Assembly: GCF_012933545.1 (NCBI RefSeq)
Contig: NZ_JAADJU010000004.1
Location: 372,001-436,000, forward strand
Direction: 5' to 3'
From: Rouxiella aceris
GTDB lineage: Bacteria > Pseudomonadota > Gammaproteobacteria > Enterobacterales > Enterobacteriaceae
Length of the DNA stretch: 64,000 nt
The notes below the pieces were generated by a model, which saw nothing but the letters and a program-made list of their open reading frames with translations, did no database searches and was not told where the DNA came from. Below, in pieces: positions 36,016 to 44,910 of the stretch (the stretch's first letter is position 1; every line of letters begins with the position of its first letter). The position numbers and the translations under genes are program-made.

Positions 36016-36041
36016 TAAAAAAGCCGCCCTGTCAGGCGGCG
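36016..36041 (-). terminator. Terminator after portal gene Q
   Basis: Minus strand: CGCCGCCTGACAGGGCGGC followed by TTTTTTAC. Stem GCCGCC/GGCGGC. It stops the leftward P-Q transcript just before cos. Confidence 0.9.
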
Positions 36042-36061
36042 AGGTCATATCTGTTCTGGGT

Positions 36062-37075
36062 TTATAATTCGTAGTCGGTGAAGCGGATCACCTCCTGCCC
36101 TACCCACTGGTTTAATTCCTTCATCCGCTCCTGTAGCGGTACCAGTTCGTTACGCACAAACACCTTGGCCGCTTTCTCAACGTCACCAAAACCACCGGTA
36201 TTGCTGGGAATAATCCCCATCATCTGCGGCGGGACGCGGTGCGCACTGAGTAAGTCGTCGCGCGTCGCGTTCTTGATGTTAAAGAAATCATCTTTGGTTG
36301 CCACTTCGCTGAGCGGGATGATTTTAATCGCGTCGGGTTTGCCGTTCGGCGCGTGATAAAAAATGTTCCTGAAATTCCCGTCGCCTTTCGATTTGCTCAT
36401 CATGTCGCGCAGTGCCGAGATATCTTCTTTGTTTTGCGCGGGGTCGGTCACGTACATCACGTAGCCCGCGTGCGCGCCGTTCTGGTAATACTTGCGGCGG
36501 TATAGCGTTGCCGACTCGTTGAGCCATGCGCTGTTTAAGGCGCTGAGGTATTCGGGAAGGCCGTAAAGCTCCTGATTAATATCAGGCTCTTGCAGATGGA
36601 AGATGGTATCCGGTGCAAAGGCGTGCGGTGCGATATAATTTTCGACGAACCAGTAAAGCCCCTCCTCCACGCCGCGACGGGTATATTTGGCCGGTGACGT
36701 TTCCAGTCTCAGTAACTGGCCGGAGCGGCTCTGGCGCTGTTCCATAAACCCGTTGCCAAAGACAATATAATCCAGCGCATAGCGGCTGAACTGCTGCTGA
36801 GAAAGCAGCGGGTGCGGGATAAAGGTGCTGGCGAGAATATTACGCTTCACGTACATCGGCGAGCTGTGATGAACAGCGGCGCGCATACTCTTTGCCAGCC
36901 CCGGAAAGCTGACCGGCGGCTCGTACCACTTTCCGTTATTGATGCACTCCACGTAATTGAGAATGTCGCGGCGATCCATCACCGTGGCCGGTTCATCAAA
37001 GCGAAAAAATTCGCTCTGCTGTACGTTGCTGGTCGGGGTGAGTTTCCGGGCTTTGCGTGATTTTTTGCTGGTCAT
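36062..37075 (-). CDS. Q: Portal protein (gpQ)
   Basis: 337 aa (P2 Q 344). Forms the dodecameric portal through which DNA is packaged. Conserved: DRRDILNYVECINNGKWYEPPVSF, AAVHHSSPMYVKRNILASTFIPHP, FGNGFMEQRQSRSG, LYGLPEYLSALNSAWLNESATLYRRKYY, and APNGKPDAIKIIPLSE. ATG 37075 lies 1 nt past the P stop; a TTG at 37090 would overlap P. Confidence 0.95.
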   Translation of the reverse strand: MTSKKSRKARKLTPTSNVQQSEFFRFDEPATVMDRRDILNYVECINNGKWYEPPVSFPGLAKSMRAAVHHSSPMYVKRNILASTFIPHPLLSQQQFSRYALDYIVFGNGFMEQRQSRSGQLLRLETSPAKYTRRGVEEGLYWFVENYIAPHAFAPDTIFHLQEPDINQELYGLPEYLSALNSAWLNESATLYRRKYYQNGAHAGYVMYVTDPAQNKEDISALRDMMSKSKGDGNFRNIFYHAPNGKPDAIKIIPLSEVATKDDFFNIKNATRDDLLSAHRVPPQMMGIIPSNTGGFGDVEKAAKVFVRNELVPLQERMKELNQWVGQEVIRFTDYEL

Positions 37076-37076
37076 A

Positions 37077-38849
37077 TTAGTGCCATTCAATCGTAGATTT
37101 ATATTGCTTACCGGAGCCCGCGGTTAGCGGCTCGTTGATGAGCGCGTGCATCGTCGCCCACGCCACGTCGGCGTGGCTGGCTTCTTCGCTGCGACTTGCC
37201 ACATAGGTGGACTTTGCGCCGCTGGCGGTCATGGTTTTGCGGATAGCCATAAACGACGCGGTGATGTCGCTATAACCGGCGTCATACTGCAAACAACCGC
37301 GATGAATGGTGTTTTTGGCTTTCAGCACCATCTCGGTTTTTACTTCTGGTGTGTACTTAATTTCACGCGCCGCCGGGAAAAACTGCCTGACGAGCTGATA
37401 GACGCCCTGACCGACGGTGGTCGCATCAATGCCGATATATTCCACATTGTATTTTTCAGTGAGCGCCTCAATCGCTTTGGCCTGTGCGTCGAAATCCATG
37501 CCCTGCCACTGGTGGCGCTCCAGAATGCGGAAAATGCCGCCCTGCTGCTCTGGCGGGGCAATCACCACGCATCCAGCACTGTCACCGCCGTTGGCTTCTG
37601 ACGGGTCGTAACCGATCCACACCGGTTTATCCTCAAACGGGTGAAAGGCGTAGGGGTTGAAGTCCAGCCATTCTTCTAAGCTGTCCACCATGCAGCTCTG
37701 CAATTCCTCAAACGGAAATACTGACGCCTTATCATCGACAAATTCACACATCAGCAGGTTTTGATATTCCGACGGGCTGTATTCGAGTGAAAGCTGGTTG
37801 ATGTCGAACAGGTCGCAACCGCCCGCCAGTGCGTCATCAATCGTGACAATCTGCCGCCACTGGCCGTCAGCACACGTGACGCCCCCGGCTAAATGGCTGT
37901 GACTGAGGTCGAGCTGAATACGTTCGTCTTTGTTGCGTCGGCCCTTGTTAAATAGCTCGCCTGACCAGAACGAATAGGCGCTGTGCGTCAGGCTGGAGGG
38001 CGTTGAAAAATAGGTAGTCCGCCATTTTTTGTGCAGCGACATCCCGGAGGCGACTTTGCGCAGCTCCTGAAATTTGGGGATCCAGAAATATTCGTCCAGA
38101 TATAAATTGCCGGTGTAGCTCTGCGCGGTGCGGATATTCGTACCAAGAAAGAACAGGCGCGCCCCGTTAGGGAGCTGCATCGGGTCGCCTTTCAGGTCAA
38201 CGTCAACCAGCCGGGCAAAGTCGATGATGTAATTTTTAAAGACGTGCGCCTGTGACTTACTGGCCGAAATAAAGATTTGGTTACGGCCGGTTTTCAGCGC
38301 ATCGAGCAGAGCCTCGCGGGCAAAAAAGAAGGTCGCGCCAATCTGGCGAGACTTAAGAATATTGCGGATACGGTGCTGTAATCCCGCCTGATACCAGCCG
38401 CGCTGATATTCGAATGCATCCTCGATAAACACCTCGCCAAGTTTGGCAATGGCTTCATCGCTGAAGACGTTTTTCTCGACCTTCTTGCGCTCCCCCTTGT
38501 TGCGGTTTGCTACCGCCGGATTGAGATCCGCCTCGCTGCCCGTCGACATATAGCGGTTCACCCGTGCCAGCCGCTCAATCTGTCGGCCTAACAGGTCAAT
38601 TTCTTTGAAGTCCTGCCCGTCTTTTTTGCTTTTCATCACGAGCTGGACGACCCGCGCCTCGATGCTGGTTTCAATGCGGGAAATCGGCGCCACGTGGTCC
38701 CATTTATCCCGCTGTTTCCAGCTCTGCACCGTCGGTTTTTTCAGGTTCAGCGTCTCAGCGATTTGCGCCACGGAAAACCCCTGCCAGTAAAGCAGGGTGG
38801 CCTGCCTGCGCGGGTCACTGATGAGTGTCGTGCCGTTGTTGTCGTTCAT
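37077..38849 (-). CDS. P: Terminase large subunit (gpP)
   Basis: 590 aa, exactly the P2 length. N-terminal helix-turn-helix (YWQGFSVAQIAETLNLKKPTVQSWKQRDKW) then the ATPase: a Walker-A-like segment around SRQIGATFFFAREALL and Walker B NLYLDEYFW, and a C-terminal nuclease region with GYDPSEANGGDSAGCVV and EYIGIDATTVGQGVYQL. Start ATG 38849 gives MNDNNGTTLISDPRRQ, the expected beginning; 20 residues open upstream are not used. Leftward transcription from the P/O divergent promoter region. Confidence 0.95.
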   Translation of the reverse strand: MNDNNGTTLISDPRRQATLLYWQGFSVAQIAETLNLKKPTVQSWKQRDKWDHVAPISRIETSIEARVVQLVMKSKKDGQDFKEIDLLGRQIERLARVNRYMSTGSEADLNPAVANRNKGERKKVEKNVFSDEAIAKLGEVFIEDAFEYQRGWYQAGLQHRIRNILKSRQIGATFFFAREALLDALKTGRNQIFISASKSQAHVFKNYIIDFARLVDVDLKGDPMQLPNGARLFFLGTNIRTAQSYTGNLYLDEYFWIPKFQELRKVASGMSLHKKWRTTYFSTPSSLTHSAYSFWSGELFNKGRRNKDERIQLDLSHSHLAGGVTCADGQWRQIVTIDDALAGGCDLFDINQLSLEYSPSEYQNLLMCEFVDDKASVFPFEELQSCMVDSLEEWLDFNPYAFHPFEDKPVWIGYDPSEANGGDSAGCVVIAPPEQQGGIFRILERHQWQGMDFDAQAKAIEALTEKYNVEYIGIDATTVGQGVYQLVRQFFPAAREIKYTPEVKTEMVLKAKNTIHRGCLQYDAGYSDITASFMAIRKTMTASGAKSTYVASRSEEASHADVAWATMHALINEPLTAGSGKQYKSTIEWH

Positions 38850-39016
38850 GCTTTCGCTCTGGTTGGAAAGAATAAACGCCACGCTACGCACCACAGCAAC
38901 CCCGCGCATTACGCCGCTGTTGTATCAAAGATCGTCAGACGGCCATCGCTGGTCGTCGGGGCGTTAGCTCGGGAAACTGGCCCTCTCAGAAATACCCAAC
39001 GAGTGGAGTCAGTCAG
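38850..39016. promoter_or_regulatory. Divergent late promoter region between P and O
   Basis: 167 bp from which PQ go left and ONMLXYK... go right. CTGTTGTATCA (38917-38927) recurs as TTGTTGTACCA before V and CTGTTGTGCCA before FI, so it is a candidate element of the Ogr-activated late promoters. Exact -10 boxes were not resolved. Confidence 0.55.
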
Positions 39017-39862
39017 ATGGCAAAGAAAGTATCGAAATGGTTTCGTATCGGTGTCGAGGGTGACACCTGCGATGGCCGCAATATCGAGGCAAGCGACATC
39101 CAGCAAATGGCCGCGTCGTTTGACCCGCGTGTTTACGGCTGCCGTATCAATCTGGAGCACATCAAAGGCTTATTACCGACGGGCGACTTTAAACGCCTCG
39201 GCGACGTCAGCGAAGTCAAAGCCGAACAGATTGATGATGATTCGGCGCTTAACGGTAAATGGGCGCTGTTCGCCAAAATCACCCCGACTGACGAGCTGGC
39301 CGCAATGGTCAAAGCCGGTCAGAAGATTTACACCTCCATGGAAATTCGTCCGAATTTCGCCAACACCGGTAAAGCCTATCTGGTCGGGCTGGCCGTCACC
39401 GATGACCCGGCCAGCCTCGGCACCGAAATGCTGGAGTTCAGTGCCCGCGCCACGGTAAACCCGTTCGCCGGTAAGAAAGACCAGCCCGAAGACCTGTTTT
39501 CTGTCGCGACGCTTGCTGTGCTGGAGTTTGAAGAACTCCCCGACACGCTGCTGACCAGCTTCGCCGAGAAAATAAAAGGCATGTTCAGCATCAGGCAGAC
39601 CACCGACGACGCCCGTTTCACCGACGTGCAGAACGCCATCACCGTGGTGGCAGAAACCGTGCAGGCCGAAGGCGAGAACGCAGCGACCCGTTTCTCCGCG
39701 CTTGAGCAGCAGATAGCGGGGCTGAAAATCGAGGTGACCGCCGGTAGCGAGGCGTTTGCCACGCTGAAAACCTCACTGGATAACACCGAGAGCTATAGCC
39801 AGCCGCGCCGCCAGCCATCAGTCGGTGGTAACGGTGGCACCACGCACATGACCAACTGCTGA
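39017..39862 (+). CDS. O: Capsid scaffolding protein / protease (gpO)
   Basis: 281 aa (P2 O 284). N-terminal protease domain (VSKWFRIGVEGDTCDGRNIEASDIQQMA; NLEHIKGL; TSMEIRPNFANTGKAYLVGLAVTDDPASLGTEML), C-terminal helical scaffold (EGENAATRFSALEQQIAGLK). It guides assembly of N and then is cut away. GGAGTCAGTCAG gives the ribosome site. Confidence 0.94.
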   Translation: MAKKVSKWFRIGVEGDTCDGRNIEASDIQQMAASFDPRVYGCRINLEHIKGLLPTGDFKRLGDVSEVKAEQIDDDSALNGKWALFAKITPTDELAAMVKAGQKIYTSMEIRPNFANTGKAYLVGLAVTDDPASLGTEMLEFSARATVNPFAGKKDQPEDLFSVATLAVLEFEELPDTLLTSFAEKIKGMFSIRQTTDDARFTDVQNAITVVAETVQAEGENAATRFSALEQQIAGLKIEVTAGSEAFATLKTSLDNTESYSQPRRQPSVGGNGGTTHMTNC

Positions 39863-39907
39863 CCGGCTTTGCCCGGCAATCACTCCCTATTTTGACTGAG
39901 AGACACT

Positions 39908-41011
39908 ATGCGCCCGAATACCCGATTTAAATTTAATGCCTACCTGACCCGCTTGGCCGAACTGAACGGCATCGCCGTGGTGGATTTAAGCAAGAAATTC
40001 AGCGTGGAGCCGTCCGTCACGCAAAGCCTCATCACCACCGTGCAGGAGTCATCCGAGTTCCTGAGCAGCATCAACATGGTGCCGGTGGAGGAAAGCGAGG
40101 GGGAGAAAATCGGCCTCGGCGTGACCGGCTCCATTGCCAGCACGACCGACACCGACAGCGGAAAAACGCGCAAAACCGCCGACTTTATGGCGCTCAAGTC
40201 GCGTAAATACAAATGCGAACAGGTCAATTTCGATTTCCACATTCGCTATAACACCCTCGACCTGTGGGCGCGCTATCAGGACTTCCAGATCCGCCTGCGT
40301 GATGCCATCGCCAAGCGTCAGGCGCTCGACTACATCATGGCCGGATTTAACGGCGTGACCCGCTCGGACGATTCAGACCGCGCACAGTATCCGCTGTTGC
40401 AGGACGTGGCCGTCGGCTGGCTGCAAAAGCTGCGCAACGAAGCGCCTGAACGGGTGATGGATGAGGTCACCGATGAAACCGGCAAGGTGATTTCTGACAA
40501 AGTGCGCATTGGTGCGAAGGGCGATTTTGAGAACATCGACGCTGCTGTGATGAATGCCACCGATTTTCTGCTGGATGCGTGGCACGCCGAAGACCCCGGC
40601 TTAGTGGTGGTGTGTGGCCGCAAAATGCTGTCGGACAAGTATTTTCCGCTGATTAACAAGACGCAGGAAAACAGCGAGAAGCTGGCCGGTGACATCATCG
40701 TCAGCCAGAAACGCATCGGCAACCTGCCCGCCGTGCGCGTGCCGTACTTCCCGGACAACGCGCTGTTAATCACTCGTCTCGACAACCTGTCTATCTACAT
40801 CATGGACAGCGCACACCGCCGCCATATCGATGAGGTTGCCAGCCGTGACCGTATCGAAAACTACGAGTCGCTGAAAGTGGACTTTGTGGTCGAGGACTAC
40901 GGCTGTGCGGCGATGATTGAAAACATCGAGCTCGGTGATTTCACGCCGGTGAAGCCGGAAGAAAAAGCCGTCAACAACGGTGAGACCGTCAAAACCGAAA
41001 GCGAGGCGTAA
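39908..41011 (+). CDS. N: Major capsid protein (gpN)
   Basis: 367 aa (P2 N 357). Typical beginning MRPNTRFKFNAYLTRLAELNG, followed by VEPSVTQSLITTVQESSEFL, RNEAPERV, KGDFENIDAAVMNATDFL and VASRDRIENYESLKVDFVVEDYG. HK97-fold shell protein processed by O. Extra C-terminal charged tail KPEEKAVNNGETVKTESEA accounts for the length above P2. Confidence 0.95.
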   Translation: MRPNTRFKFNAYLTRLAELNGIAVVDLSKKFSVEPSVTQSLITTVQESSEFLSSINMVPVEESEGEKIGLGVTGSIASTTDTDSGKTRKTADFMALKSRKYKCEQVNFDFHIRYNTLDLWARYQDFQIRLRDAIAKRQALDYIMAGFNGVTRSDDSDRAQYPLLQDVAVGWLQKLRNEAPERVMDEVTDETGKVISDKVRIGAKGDFENIDAAVMNATDFLLDAWHAEDPGLVVVCGRKMLSDKYFPLINKTQENSEKLAGDIIVSQKRIGNLPAVRVPYFPDNALLITRLDNLSIYIMDSAHRRHIDEVASRDRIENYESLKVDFVVEDYGCAAMIENIELGDFTPVKPEEKAVNNGETVKTESEA

Positions 41012-41014
41012 ACC

Positions 41015-41761
41015 ATGCTGAGTCCCGCACAGCGTCACATGATGCGGGTCTCTGCACAACAAGCCTCAGCGCAGCGGAAAAGTGATCCGCTGCGTTCGGC
41101 ACTGCCTTACGGGCAAATGCTGGTGAAGCTGCGCGGAGACCGTCTGAAACTGAAATCCATCCGTTCCGTGGAAAACAAAGCGTTGCACAAGCGCGCCATG
41201 CTGCCGTCGTATGCACCGTGGGTCGCTGGCGTACTGGCCGGTGATGCCGGTACACAGGACGACGTACTGATGACCATGCTCCAGTGGACGCTCGATGCGG
41301 GCGACATTTCCGGTTCGTTTGAGATGGCCCGTTATGCCCTGAAATACGGCCTCAGCGTGCCGCATAACCAGCGCCCCGTCGGTTATCTGTATGCCGAAGA
41401 CGTGGCGCTGGCCGCCATGCGTGCCTTTAAAACCGGCGAACCGGTGGCGGCTTCCGACCTGCTGACCGTTATCGAGATGACCCTCACCGCCGATATGCCG
41501 GACGAGGTGCGCGCCAAACTGCATAAAATCACCGGGCTGGTGCTGCGCGCGGACCAACAGCCCAAGCAGGCGCTGGCCCATCTGAGCCGCGCGATGCAAC
41601 TCGACATTAACACCGGTGTGAAAAAAGACATTGAACGACTGGAGAGAGAACTTAAGCCGGTGCTGCCTGCCGCGGCGGCCAAGCCCAAAGCCGCCCCGAG
41701 TGCGCGCAAGGTCAAGCCGAAAATGGCACCGGCCAGGCGCGGACGCCCGCGCAAGGTTTAA
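41015..41761 (+). CDS. M: Terminase small subunit (gpM)
   Basis: 248 aa (P2 M 247). Binds cos and directs P. Start MLSPAQRHMMRVSAQQASAQRK is typical. The middle is helical (RYALKYGLSVPHNQRPVGYLYAEDVALAAM) and the C-terminus is a basic Ala/Pro/Lys tail (AAKPKAAPSARKVKPKMAP) probably contacting DNA. 3 bp after N. Confidence 0.94.
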   Translation: MLSPAQRHMMRVSAQQASAQRKSDPLRSALPYGQMLVKLRGDRLKLKSIRSVENKALHKRAMLPSYAPWVAGVLAGDAGTQDDVLMTMLQWTLDAGDISGSFEMARYALKYGLSVPHNQRPVGYLYAEDVALAAMRAFKTGEPVAASDLLTVIEMTLTADMPDEVRAKLHKITGLVLRADQQPKQALAHLSRAMQLDINTGVKKDIERLERELKPVLPAAAAKPKAAPSARKVKPKMAPARRGRPRKV

Positions 41762-41870
41762 CTCTCCGGTTGTGAACAGAACGCGCCCCGCGCCGGACGG
41801 CACGCAGGCTGATGCAGGTTTTAACCTTGTCTGATGCCTGCGTCCACCGTCCACCTATTGAGGTTTCAAA

Positions 41871-42365
41871 ATGGACATTGTTATGACCGCAGCAGCGGAC
41901 AGCGCCACGGGGGTTATTCCGCCCGTACCGGTAGACAGCCCGGTCATTACTAACACGTTTTTCTTTCCCGACGTTGACCCCGTACAGGTCAGTGAGCGGG
42001 TGCGTCTGGGCCACGTTGTCACCGATGAGCGAATGAGAGCGGCCATTAAGTCGGCCATGGCGGAAGTGAATGCCGAACTTTATCTCTACCGCGAACAGCA
42101 AATCCGGGATGGACATAAACGGCTTGCAGACGTGCCCGCCGAGGTGCTCGACGGCGAAAGTGTGAAGTGTTTCCACTACCTGAGCGCCGTCTGTGCGATG
42201 ACTACCGCCGTGATTTTTGAACGCTATCGCAGCTATGACTCCAGCGCAAAGGGGGACAAAAAAGCCGAGGCGCTGGAGGTGTCGGTTGATGACCAGTGGC
42301 GGGATATGCGCTGGCACCTGTCGCGCTTGCAGGGGCAGGCGCGCGGCATGGTGAGCCAGCTCTGA
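41871..42365 (+). CDS. L: Head completion/stabilisation protein (gpL)
   Basis: 164 aa (P2 L 169). VITNTFFFPDVDPVQVSERVRLG, AIKSAMAEVNAELYLYREQQI, LADVPAEVLDGESVKCFHYLSAVCAM and SVDDQWRDMRWHLSRLQG match the P2 protein. GAGG precedes the ATG. Its stop overlaps the X start (TGATG). Confidence 0.94.
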   Translation: MDIVMTAAADSATGVIPPVPVDSPVITNTFFFPDVDPVQVSERVRLGHVVTDERMRAAIKSAMAEVNAELYLYREQQIRDGHKRLADVPAEVLDGESVKCFHYLSAVCAMTTAVIFERYRSYDSSAKGDKKAEALEVSVDDQWRDMRWHLSRLQGQARGMVSQL

Positions 42366-42568
42366 TGAAAGTTCTCGCACAACAGGGGGAGACACTCGAC
42401 GCACTGTGTTACCGACATTACGGGCGCACCGGGGGCGTGGTCGAGTCGGTGCTGGCCTCAAATTTCGGGCTGGCTGAGCTCGGCGATATTTTGCCGCACG
42501 GTACCGCCGTCGAGCTTCCCGATGTCGATACCGCCGCCACTTCTGAAACCGTTCAGCTATGGGACTGA
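42365..42568 (+). CDS. X: Tail protein X
   Basis: 67 aa, the exact P2 length. LysM-like small protein (QGETLDALCYRHYG and LAELGDILPHGTAVELP). ATG 42365 overlaps the L stop; the longer upstream frame is inside L. Confidence 0.92.
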   Translation: MKVLAQQGETLDALCYRHYGRTGGVVESVLASNFGLAELGDILPHGTAVELPDVDTAATSETVQLWD

Positions 42569-42570
42569 CG

Positions 42571-42780
42571 ATGGAAAAAATCACTTCTTCGATGGCCTAC
42601 GCTATCGCCACCTTTCTGGCCTTTCTCGGCGCGTTGACGCCGCAGGATGTTGCTTTCTTGGTGGGTGCCGCCGTGGCCGTTGGCACCTTCTTTGTAAACT
42701 GGTACTACCGCCGCAAAAGCTACAAGTTGCTGGAACGTAACGGTCTGACGCGCGGGGTTTACGATGAGCTCAATCGTTAG
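42571..42780 (+). CDS. Y: Holin (gpY-like)
   Basis: 69 aa with two membrane helices: SMAYAIATFLAFLGAL and DVAFLVGAAVAVGTFFVNWYY, then a basic tail RRKSYKLLERNGLTRG. This is a class II (two-helix) holin, shorter than P2 Y (93 aa, three helices), so the lysis timing gene has been exchanged. With the SAR-type endolysin next door it may act as a pinholin; that is inference. GGGA lies 6 nt before ATG 42571. Confidence 0.82.
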   Translation: MEKITSSMAYAIATFLAFLGALTPQDVAFLVGAAVAVGTFFVNWYYRRKSYKLLERNGLTRGVYDELNR

Positions 42781-43273
42781 ACGTTGCAGCGTGGCCGGGG
42801 TGCTGGCGCTGGCTTTACTGTTGCCAGACCACCGCGCGGTTAAAACCTCCGATGCGGGTCTGGCGCTGCTGGCCAATCTGGAAGGGTGCCGCCTCAATCC
42901 CTACCAGTGCAGCGCCGGTGTCTGGACGTCGGGCATCGGCCACACCGCTGGCGTCAAACCCGCACAGGCGATCACCGAGCCTATTGCGGCGCAAAACCTG
43001 ATTAGCGACGTGCTGATGACCGAGCGGGCCGTCGATAAGTGTATGCGCGTTGCCATGCCGCAGCCGGTGTATGACGCGGTGGTCAGCTTCGCGTTTAACG
43101 TCGGCACTGCTGCCGCCTGCCGCTCGACGCTGGCGTTTTTCATCAACAAAGGCGAATGGGGCAAAGCCTGCCAGCAACTCCCGCGCTGGGTGTTTGTCAA
43201 CGGCGTGAAAAGTGATGGCTTAATCAACCGGCGCAGTGCCGAGCTGAAACATTGCCTTAAGGGGGTGTCATGA
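42764..43273 (+). CDS. K: Endolysin with signal-anchor-like N-terminus (gpK)
   Basis: 169 aa, GH24 lysozyme cleaving peptidoglycan. Residues 10-20 (VAGVLALALLL) form a weakly hydrophobic N-terminal helix after two Arg, as in SAR endolysins exported by Sec. Catalytic triad in the E-8-C-5-T form: Glu40 (LEGCRLNPYQ), Cys49 (QCSAGVWT) and Thr55. Cys in place of Asp is as in the P1 Lyz type, where disulfide switching controls activity; extra cysteines (C42, C72 region, C104 region) are present. Overlaps Y by 17 bp. Confidence 0.9.
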   Translation: MSSIVRRCSVAGVLALALLLPDHRAVKTSDAGLALLANLEGCRLNPYQCSAGVWTSGIGHTAGVKPAQAITEPIAAQNLISDVLMTERAVDKCMRVAMPQPVYDAVVSFAFNVGTAAACRSTLAFFINKGEWGKACQQLPRWVFVNGVKSDGLINRRSAELKHCLKGVS

Positions 43274-43710
43274 AAGTGGCTGTGTGTTTTTTACTGGTCA
43301 CGCTGCTCCTGCTGGCCGCTGCGCTGACCGGCTTGCAGTCAGTGAGAAACAAGCTGACGGCGGCCAATGACAGTATTACGCAGCTCAAGCGCGACTTAAA
43401 AACCAGCGGTCAGGCGCTGGATGAGTTAAAAGCCAGCGCCGCGCGCAACGAGCGCGCGCAGGTTGTTTTACGCGGCCAGATTGCCGCCGCGCACACACTC
43501 GCCACACGCCGTAACCAGACCATCACGAGACTCCTCAATGAAAATGAAACCCTGCGCCGCTGGTATCAGTCTGCTTTGCCTGATGACGTTGCAAGGCTGC
43601 ACAACCGCCCCGGGTTCGCCACCCCCGACGGTTATTTACGCTGGCTGTCCGAGGGTCAGCAGTTGCCCGATGCCGGCCAGCCAGCCGAAAACGAACGGCG
43701 ACCTGAGTGA
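43270..43710 (+). CDS. lysB: Inner-membrane spanin LysB
   Basis: 146 aa (P2 LysB 141). Single N-terminal membrane helix (VAVCFLLVTLLLLAAALTGL) followed by a long periplasmic coiled coil (LTAANDSITQLKRDLKTSGQ onward) and a Pro-rich end. It couples with LysC to fuse the membranes at lysis. ATGA overlap with K. Confidence 0.88.
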   Translation: MKVAVCFLLVTLLLLAAALTGLQSVRNKLTAANDSITQLKRDLKTSGQALDELKASAARNERAQVVLRGQIAAAHTLATRRNQTITRLLNENETLRRWYQSALPDDVARLHNRPGFATPDGYLRWLSEGQQLPDAGQPAENERRPE

Positions 43711-43828
43711 TGATATTCGCCAGCTTGAGGGCGCGCTCGTGAGCTGTGCGCTGCAGGTTGAAACCGTGAAACAGTGTCAGGAGAACCATGATGTTAAAAC
43801 CGGCCAGCCTCAAAAAAGCGCTCTTTAA
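43538..43828 (+). CDS. lysC: Outer-membrane spanin lipoprotein LysC, nested in lysB
   Basis: 96 aa in another frame, starting inside lysB and ending inside R. Signal MKMKPCAAGISLLCLMTLQG-C with lipobox LQGC (Cys21), then a Pro-rich mature part (TTAPGSPPPTVIYAGCPRV) and a helical C-terminus. GAGACTCCTCA gives a modest ribosome site; ATG 43544 is an alternative. Overlapping spanin genes are typical of P2 and lambda. Confidence 0.85.
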   Translation: MKMKPCAAGISLLCLMTLQGCTTAPGSPPPTVIYAGCPRVSSCPMPASQPKTNGDLSDDIRQLEGALVSCALQVETVKQCQENHDVKTGQPQKSAL

Positions 43829-44258
43829 ATCGGTGCCGCTGCTGCGACAAAACCCCGACATGCTGCGCTTGTTTATTGATAACGGCGCGATTGACGGGAC
43901 GCTGGCCGCCTCGCTGTCGTTTGAAAATCGCTACTCGCTGGACGTCACCATTACCGATTACACCGGTGACATGAATCTGCTGCTGGTCCCGGTCAATGCG
44001 TGGCTGCGTGAGAACCAGCCCGACATCATGACCAGCGATGAGGGTAAGAAACACGGCTTCACCTACGTCGCCGATATTAATAACGATGACAGTATCGACC
44101 TGCGTATGTCGTTACGCCTGACAGAACGCACCATCGTGAAGGAGACCGGCGGCGCGCTGCACGTCACTCAGCTCGGGGAGCCGCCGGAGCCGGTACCGGT
44201 TATTCGCCCAACGGCGCTTTATATCAACGGCGAACTGGTGAGTCAGTGGGATGAGTGA
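43791..44258 (+). CDS. R: Tail completion protein (gpR)
   Basis: 155 aa, as in P2. MLKPASLKKALFKSVPLLRQNPDML, LSFENRYSLDVTITDYTGDMNLLLVPVNAWLRENQPDI are family hallmarks. AGGAG is 7 nt before ATG 43791 (one codon after another ATG). Confidence 0.93.
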   Translation: MLKPASLKKALFKSVPLLRQNPDMLRLFIDNGAIDGTLAASLSFENRYSLDVTITDYTGDMNLLLVPVNAWLRENQPDIMTSDEGKKHGFTYVADINNDDSIDLRMSLRLTERTIVKETGGALHVTQLGEPPEPVPVIRPTALYINGELVSQWDE

Positions 44259-44700
44259 GTTTAAAGCCTTTGACGACAAACTGGCCGGACTGCTGGCCAG
44301 CCTTTCACCGGCCTGCCGCCGCCAGATGGCCGCCGAGATTGCCAAGCGGTTACGCGCCAACCAACAGCAGCGTATCAAACGCCAGCAGGCACCGGACGGC
44401 TCCCCGTATGCGGGCCGTAAACGCCAGCCTATCAGGGGCAAAAAAGGACGGGTGAAGCGGGAGATGTTCGCCAAGATGCGTACCACCCGCTACCTCAAGG
44501 CCAAAGGTTCGACCGAGGCGGCGACGGTGGAGTTTGCAGGCAAGGTTCAGCGCATTGCACGCATCCACCAAGAGGGGCTAAAAGACAAGCCGAACCGCCA
44601 TAGCCAGCCGGTGCAGTATGAGGCGCGGCCATTGCTGGGATTTAGTGCGGCTGACCGTCAGATAGTTGAAGATGTGATCCTTTCCAGACTTATTGAATAA
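44251..44700 (+). CDS. S: Tail completion protein (gpS)
   Basis: 149 aa (P2 S 150). Helical N-terminus, then basic KRQQAPDGSPYAGRKRQPIRGKKG and MRTTRYLKAKGSTEAATVEF, and the ending LGFSAADRQIVEDVILSRL. It is the last gene before cargo 2, the place of P2 orf30/Z/fun. Overlaps R by 8 bp. Confidence 0.93.
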   Translation: MSEFKAFDDKLAGLLASLSPACRRQMAAEIAKRLRANQQQRIKRQQAPDGSPYAGRKRQPIRGKKGRVKREMFAKMRTTRYLKAKGSTEAATVEFAGKVQRIARIHQEGLKDKPNRHSQPVQYEARPLLGFSAADRQIVEDVILSRLIE

Positions 44701-44870
44701 AAGGCCGCATGGGAAATGTGAATTACTTAATGGAATAGTATTGAAGCAAGATAAAATGATACAGTCGATTAAGATCTAGGATCTTATGTTATGCCTCAAC
44801 TGCAAAACCATGATATCTAGATGAGTTGGCGCAATTAAGTTCGTGCGTAACGAGGAACCCGTCTCATAGC

Positions 44871-44910
44871 AAAACGGCCCTTAAAAACAAAGGCCGTTTG
44901 TATTTTATTT
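44871..44910. terminator. Terminator between S and cargo 2
   Basis: AAACGGCC / GGCCGTTT stem with a loop of about 12 nt; T-rich sequence (TTTGTATTTTATTT) on the plus side and AAAACG on the left, giving TTTT on the minus strand. It separates convergent transcripts: late genes from the left, the DUF4435 gene from the right. Confidence 0.75.

Noticed and set aside
35746-36018. 90-codon ORF across the cos region
   Set aside because: It covers cos and enters the Q terminator; the composition is that of the conserved P2 left end, which is non-coding.
44701-44870. Remnant of P2 orf30 or Z/fun after S
   Set aside because: Stops in all frames and no recognisable residue pattern; only a short AAGATC-TAG-GATCTT dyad is present.
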